NCBI RefSeq assembly: GCF_023035295.1
Contig: NZ_CP075076.1
Span: 620,001-684,000 of the forward strand
Origin: Borrelia coriaceae
GTDB lineage: Bacteria > Spirochaetota > Spirochaetia > Borreliales > Borreliaceae
Reading direction: 5' to 3'
Length of the DNA: 64,000 nucleotides
Shown here: piece after piece, positions 61,513-64,000 of the stretch
How positions within the stretch are numbered: position 1 is the first letter of the stretch
How the letters are laid out: each line of letters begins with the position of its first letter
Translations under genes and position numbers: made by a program
The notes under the pieces: model-generated
The model's database searches: none
What the model was told of the DNA's origin: nothing
Seen by the model: the letters and a program-made list of their open reading frames with translations, nothing else

Positions 61513-62562
61513 TTAGGATGATAGTTCGATATATATTCTCATTTGTTCTTCTTTCACTTTTTGTGGTACTTTTTTGAATATTTCGTGTTGTGAAAAGTTT
61601 GTTGGAAAGAATTTTTCTTCTAAATACATATTGAGTTTGGGATTATTCTTTGCCTCTTCTTTTAATCGACTAATTACATTTTTATTTGGTGAATTATATT
61701 TTGTCTCTTGAAAGTTTGCATAAGATGCTTCATTTTCATAAAGGAAGTTTATGAATTTATGGGCAAGTTCTTTGTTAGGTGCATCTGATGGAATTACTAT
61801 AACATCAATCCAAAGATTTGTGCTTTTAGGTACATAAAAGTCTAAATTTGGGTCTTTGAGCATTGCATTTATAGCTTCTCCGCTCCATGTTAGTTGGATA
61901 GATGCTTCTCCATTGAGTATTAGTGATTTTGCAGCAATATCTGAAAAATAACCTAGTACCAAGGGAGCTTGTTTTTTTAATACTTCTTCAGCTTCTCTTA
62001 TTATAGGTATACTGTGTTCGTTGAAAGAATAGCCAAGTTTTTTAAGTGCAACTCCAATATTTTCTTTTGGAGAATCTAACATGGCAATTTCTTTTTTATA
62101 TTTTTCGTTAAATAGTATGTCAAATTCATTCATGTCTTCTATATCGACTTTGGTTTTGTTATAAAGTATACCCATAACTCCCCAAAATAGAGGTACAGAA
62201 TAAAGATTCCCAAGATCGTGTTCTGGATTTTTAAGCTCGTCTAATATATTGTTTTTTACATTTGGCAGTTTTGAGTAATCTAACATTTCAATTTTGTTTT
62301 CACTTGCTAATTCACCAACCAAGTATTCAGATGGAACTATAATGTCATAATAACCTTTTGTATTATTAAATTTTGCCATCATTTCTTCATTGTTGTTGAA
62401 ACATTCATAATTTATTTTTACATTATTTTCTCTTTCAAATTGCTCTAGTAATTTCTCATCAATATATTCTGCCCAGTTAAGGATGCTAAGAGTATTTTGT
62501 GTCTTTTGGGAAGAACAAGAGCTGATTATTAAAATTATCATTGCTACTAAAATTTTTTTCAA
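61513..62562 (-). CDS. potD: Spermidine/putrescine ABC transporter substrate-binding lipoprotein
   Basis: PotD is the extracytoplasmic polyamine-binding protein of the Pot ABC importer. It has a lipoprotein signal with lipobox ISSC (Cys 16, MKKILVAMIILIISSC). The mature protein is a periplasmic-binding fold: LSILNWAEYIDEKLLEQFE at the N-terminus, YDIIVPSEYLVG, and the polyamine-site region LTWSGEAINAM. Length 349 is normal. The start is TTG with AAGGAG seven bases upstream. It lies downstream of potC across a 58-bp tandem duplication. It probably shares a message with potB and potC. Confidence 0.94.
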   Translation of the reverse strand: MKKILVAMIILIISSCSSQKTQNTLSILNWAEYIDEKLLEQFERENNVKINYECFNNNEEMMAKFNNTKGYYDIIVPSEYLVGELASENKIEMLDYSKLPNVKNNILDELKNPEHDLGNLYSVPLFWGVMGILYNKTKVDIEDMNEFDILFNEKYKKEIAMLDSPKENIGVALKKLGYSFNEHSIPIIREAEEVLKKQAPLVLGYFSDIAAKSLILNGEASIQLTWSGEAINAMLKDPNLDFYVPKSTNLWIDVIVIPSDAPNKELAHKFINFLYENEASYANFQETKYNSPNKNVISRLKEEAKNNPKLNMYLEEKFFPTNFSQHEIFKKVPQKVKEEQMRIYIELSS

Positions 62563-62564
62563 AA

Positions 62565-62680
62565 TTTAACTCCTTGTTATTAAATTTCTGTATCTATTGT
62601 TAATTTTTTTAATTTCTACACATTTAACTCCTTGTTATTAAATTTCTGTATCTGCTGTTAGTTTTTTTATTCCTACACAT
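62565..62680. repeat. Tandem 58-bp direct duplication at the potC/potD junction
   Basis: Two copies, 62565-62622 and 62623-62680, are about 90% identical with a few substitutions and one single-base indel. Each includes (on the minus strand) the last codons and stop of potC and the AAGGAG of a ribosome site. The copy at 62623 holds the real end of potC; the copy at 62565 holds a decayed copy of that end plus the SD used by potD. Confidence 0.9.
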
Positions 62681-63429
62681 TTATTGATAATAAATAATAG
62701 ACTAAGTATTACAAAAAACAGTATAGAAGAAATGGCATTGATTATTGGTTTTATTCCTCTTCTAGCTAGGGAAGTTATGAGTATTGATAAATTATTAAAC
62801 CCTTGTCCTGTTGTGAAAAATGATATTAAAAAGTCATCAACTGATAATGTAAATGCAATAAGACCTCCTGTTGCAACAGTTCCTATTATTTCTGGATATA
62901 TGATGTTTTTAAAAATTTGTATCTCTGATGCTCCAAGGTCACGAGCCGCGTCAATGGTGTTTTCTGAGAGAGAATATAATTTAGGCAAAATTATTATCGT
63001 GATGTAAGGTGTTGAGAAAATTATATGTGACATTAGCATTGTAGAAAAACCTAACTGTATCTTTATCAAAGAATAAAATGTCATTAGACTAATACCTGTT
63101 ACAATATCAGGATTAATTATTGGTATTTTATTGATTGATAACAGTATGGTTTTTATTTTTTCGTTTTTTGTTTTATAAATACTATAGGCTCCTAAAATAC
63201 CAATAATAACAGAAATTAAGGATGATATTATTGCTACTAGTAGAGTATTATATATAACTTGTTTTATTTGTTGTGATTCAAAGACTTCTTTGTACCATTT
63301 TAGGCTGAATCCTTGAAAAAAAAATCCATTATCTCCTGCATTAAAAGAATAAACTACTAAAATTAATATAGGAGCATAAACAAATCCAAATGTCAGACAT
63401 AAAAAAGTATTTTTTAGTGTTTTAAGCAT
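62638..63429 (-). CDS. potC: Spermidine/putrescine ABC transporter permease PotC
   Basis: PotC is one of two inner-membrane permease subunits of the polyamine importer. The 263 residues have six predicted spans and the binding-protein-dependent transport signature DAARDLGASEIQIFKNIIYPEI (EAA loop that contacts the ATPase PotA). The C-terminal ...CVGIKKLTADTEI lies within the 58-bp repeat. SD is AAGGA before ATG. It is 10 bases after potB. Confidence 0.94.
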   Translation of the reverse strand: MLKTLKNTFLCLTFGFVYAPILILVVYSFNAGDNGFFFQGFSLKWYKEVFESQQIKQVIYNTLLVAIISSLISVIIGILGAYSIYKTKNEKIKTILLSINKIPIINPDIVTGISLMTFYSLIKIQLGFSTMLMSHIIFSTPYITIIILPKLYSLSENTIDAARDLGASEIQIFKNIIYPEIIGTVATGGLIAFTLSVDDFLISFFTTGQGFNNLSILITSLARRGIKPIINAISSILFFVILSLLFIINKCVGIKKLTADTEI

Positions 63430-63439
63430 GTTGATATCC

Positions 63440-64000
63440 TTATTTTGCGTTGTGTTTATTCATTAGTTTAAGTATTGTTAGATTAAATATTAATATTACT
63501 ATCATTACAATAAATGAAATTGCAGCTCCAGTGTTCCAGTCCTCTACAAATAAGAATTGTTTTTCAATTAAATTTCCGATTAAAATTTGTTTGGCACCAC
63601 CTAGCAGATCTGAGATAATAAACACTGTGATTGAGGGAATGAATACCATTATTATTCCTGTTGCAAGATATGATAATGTTAATGGAAACTTTATATATAA
63701 TAATATTTGCCATATTCTTGCGCCAAGATCTTTTGCGGCTTCAATATATTCATATTTTATTTTTGATAGTCCTGTATATATTGGTAAGACCATAAATGGT
63801 AAAAAATTATATACCATACCTATTATTACAGCTTTTTCATTGTAGAGCAGTTCTATAGTCTCAAATCCCATTGCCTTAAGCAAGTTGTTAATAATTCCAT
63901 TTTTTCCTAATATTCTAATCCAAGCATAAGTTCTAAGTAGAGTATTGATCCACATAGGAAGTATTATCATTATTATGAGCATATTTTGAACACTTTTTTT
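63440..64000 (-). CDS. potB: Spermidine/putrescine ABC transporter permease PotB, N-terminus cut by the window edge
   Basis: PotB is the partner permease of PotC. The frame is open to the last base, so the start lies outside. The visible part has about five spans, the family sequence WINTLLRTYAWIRIL, and the EAA loop EAAKDLGARIWQILLYIKFPL. An in-frame ATG at 63982 lies inside the conserved region and is not the start. Gene order potB-potC-potD on the minus strand implies potA lies further on, outside this window. Confidence 0.92.
   Translation of the reverse strand, partial: KKSVQNMLIIMIILPMWINTLLRTYAWIRILGKNGIINNLLKAMGFETIELLYNEKAVIIGMVYNFLPFMVLPIYTGLSKIKYEYIEAAKDLGARIWQILLYIKFPLTLSYLATGIIMVFIPSITVFIISDLLGGAKQILIGNLIEKQFLFVEDWNTGAAISFIVMIVILIFNLTILKLMNKHNAK

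Overview
This window is a stretch of a Borrelia chromosome. The base composition is very AT-rich, and the gene order (argS, two mcp genes, murB, cysS, glyA, p66, lctP, cheD, pepD, tig-clpP-clpX-lon, rpsD, ackA-mfd, a LysM amidase, fruA/fruK, recBCD, pncB, zwf, nhaC, potDCB) matches, as far as I recall it, the B. burgdorferi B31 block from about BB0593 to BB0641. The p66 porin gene is specific to the genus. The proteins differ enough from B. burgdorferi, and there is enough local gene decay, that a relapsing-fever-group species seems likelier than a Lyme species. That is inference, and I cannot name the species.

Layout: (1) 1-8.2 kb: the tail of an acyl-CoA synthetase gene, argS, an Rnf/Nqr-like membrane protein, two divergent chemoreceptor genes and murB. 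(2) 8.2-13.4 kb: a plus-strand operon of cysS, an IPT/transglutaminase-like protein, glyA and a membrane-anchored J-domain protein. (3) 13.4-17 kb: p66 and lactate permease on the minus strand. (4) 17-20.4 kb: a short DacA-like carboxypeptidase, cheD and pepD. (5) 20.5-26.8 kb: a His/Arg/Leu/Gly tRNA cluster, the tig-clpP-clpX-lon proteostasis operon and a 49-codon gene. (6) 26.8-33.5 kb: rpsD with initiator tRNA, a cation transporter, cdd, a DHH phosphoesterase, a GH3 glycosidase, tRNA-Met and a DJ-1 family gene. (7) 33.6-44.1 kb: ackA-mfd, a LysM amidase, tRNA-Asn, an RNase M5-like gene, an M18 aminopeptidase and a lipoprotein. (8) 44.1-47.2 kb: a divergent fructose PTS locus (fruA, fruK) split by a pure 37-unit TA repeat. 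(9) 47.3-57.4 kb: tRNA-Asp and a compact pncB-recC-recB-recD operon. (10) 57.6-64 kb: zwf, a decayed nhaC copy, an intact nhaC and the spermidine/putrescine transporter genes potB (cut by the window edge), potC and potD.

The genes fit a host-dependent spirochete with a small metabolism: sugar uptake by PTS, acetate kinase, oxidative pentose phosphate entry, import of polyamines and lactate, nicotinate and cytidine salvage, and full RecBCD. I see no mobile element, CRISPR array, restriction or defence cassette, or prophage. The unusual signals are small-scale: the TA repeat between divergent fru promoters; an RNase M5 frame with no ATG, GTG or TTG codon that runs antisense into tRNA-Asn; a clear nhaC relic; a 58-bp duplication at the potC/potD junction; and an acetyltransferase-like domain fused to a cation transporter.
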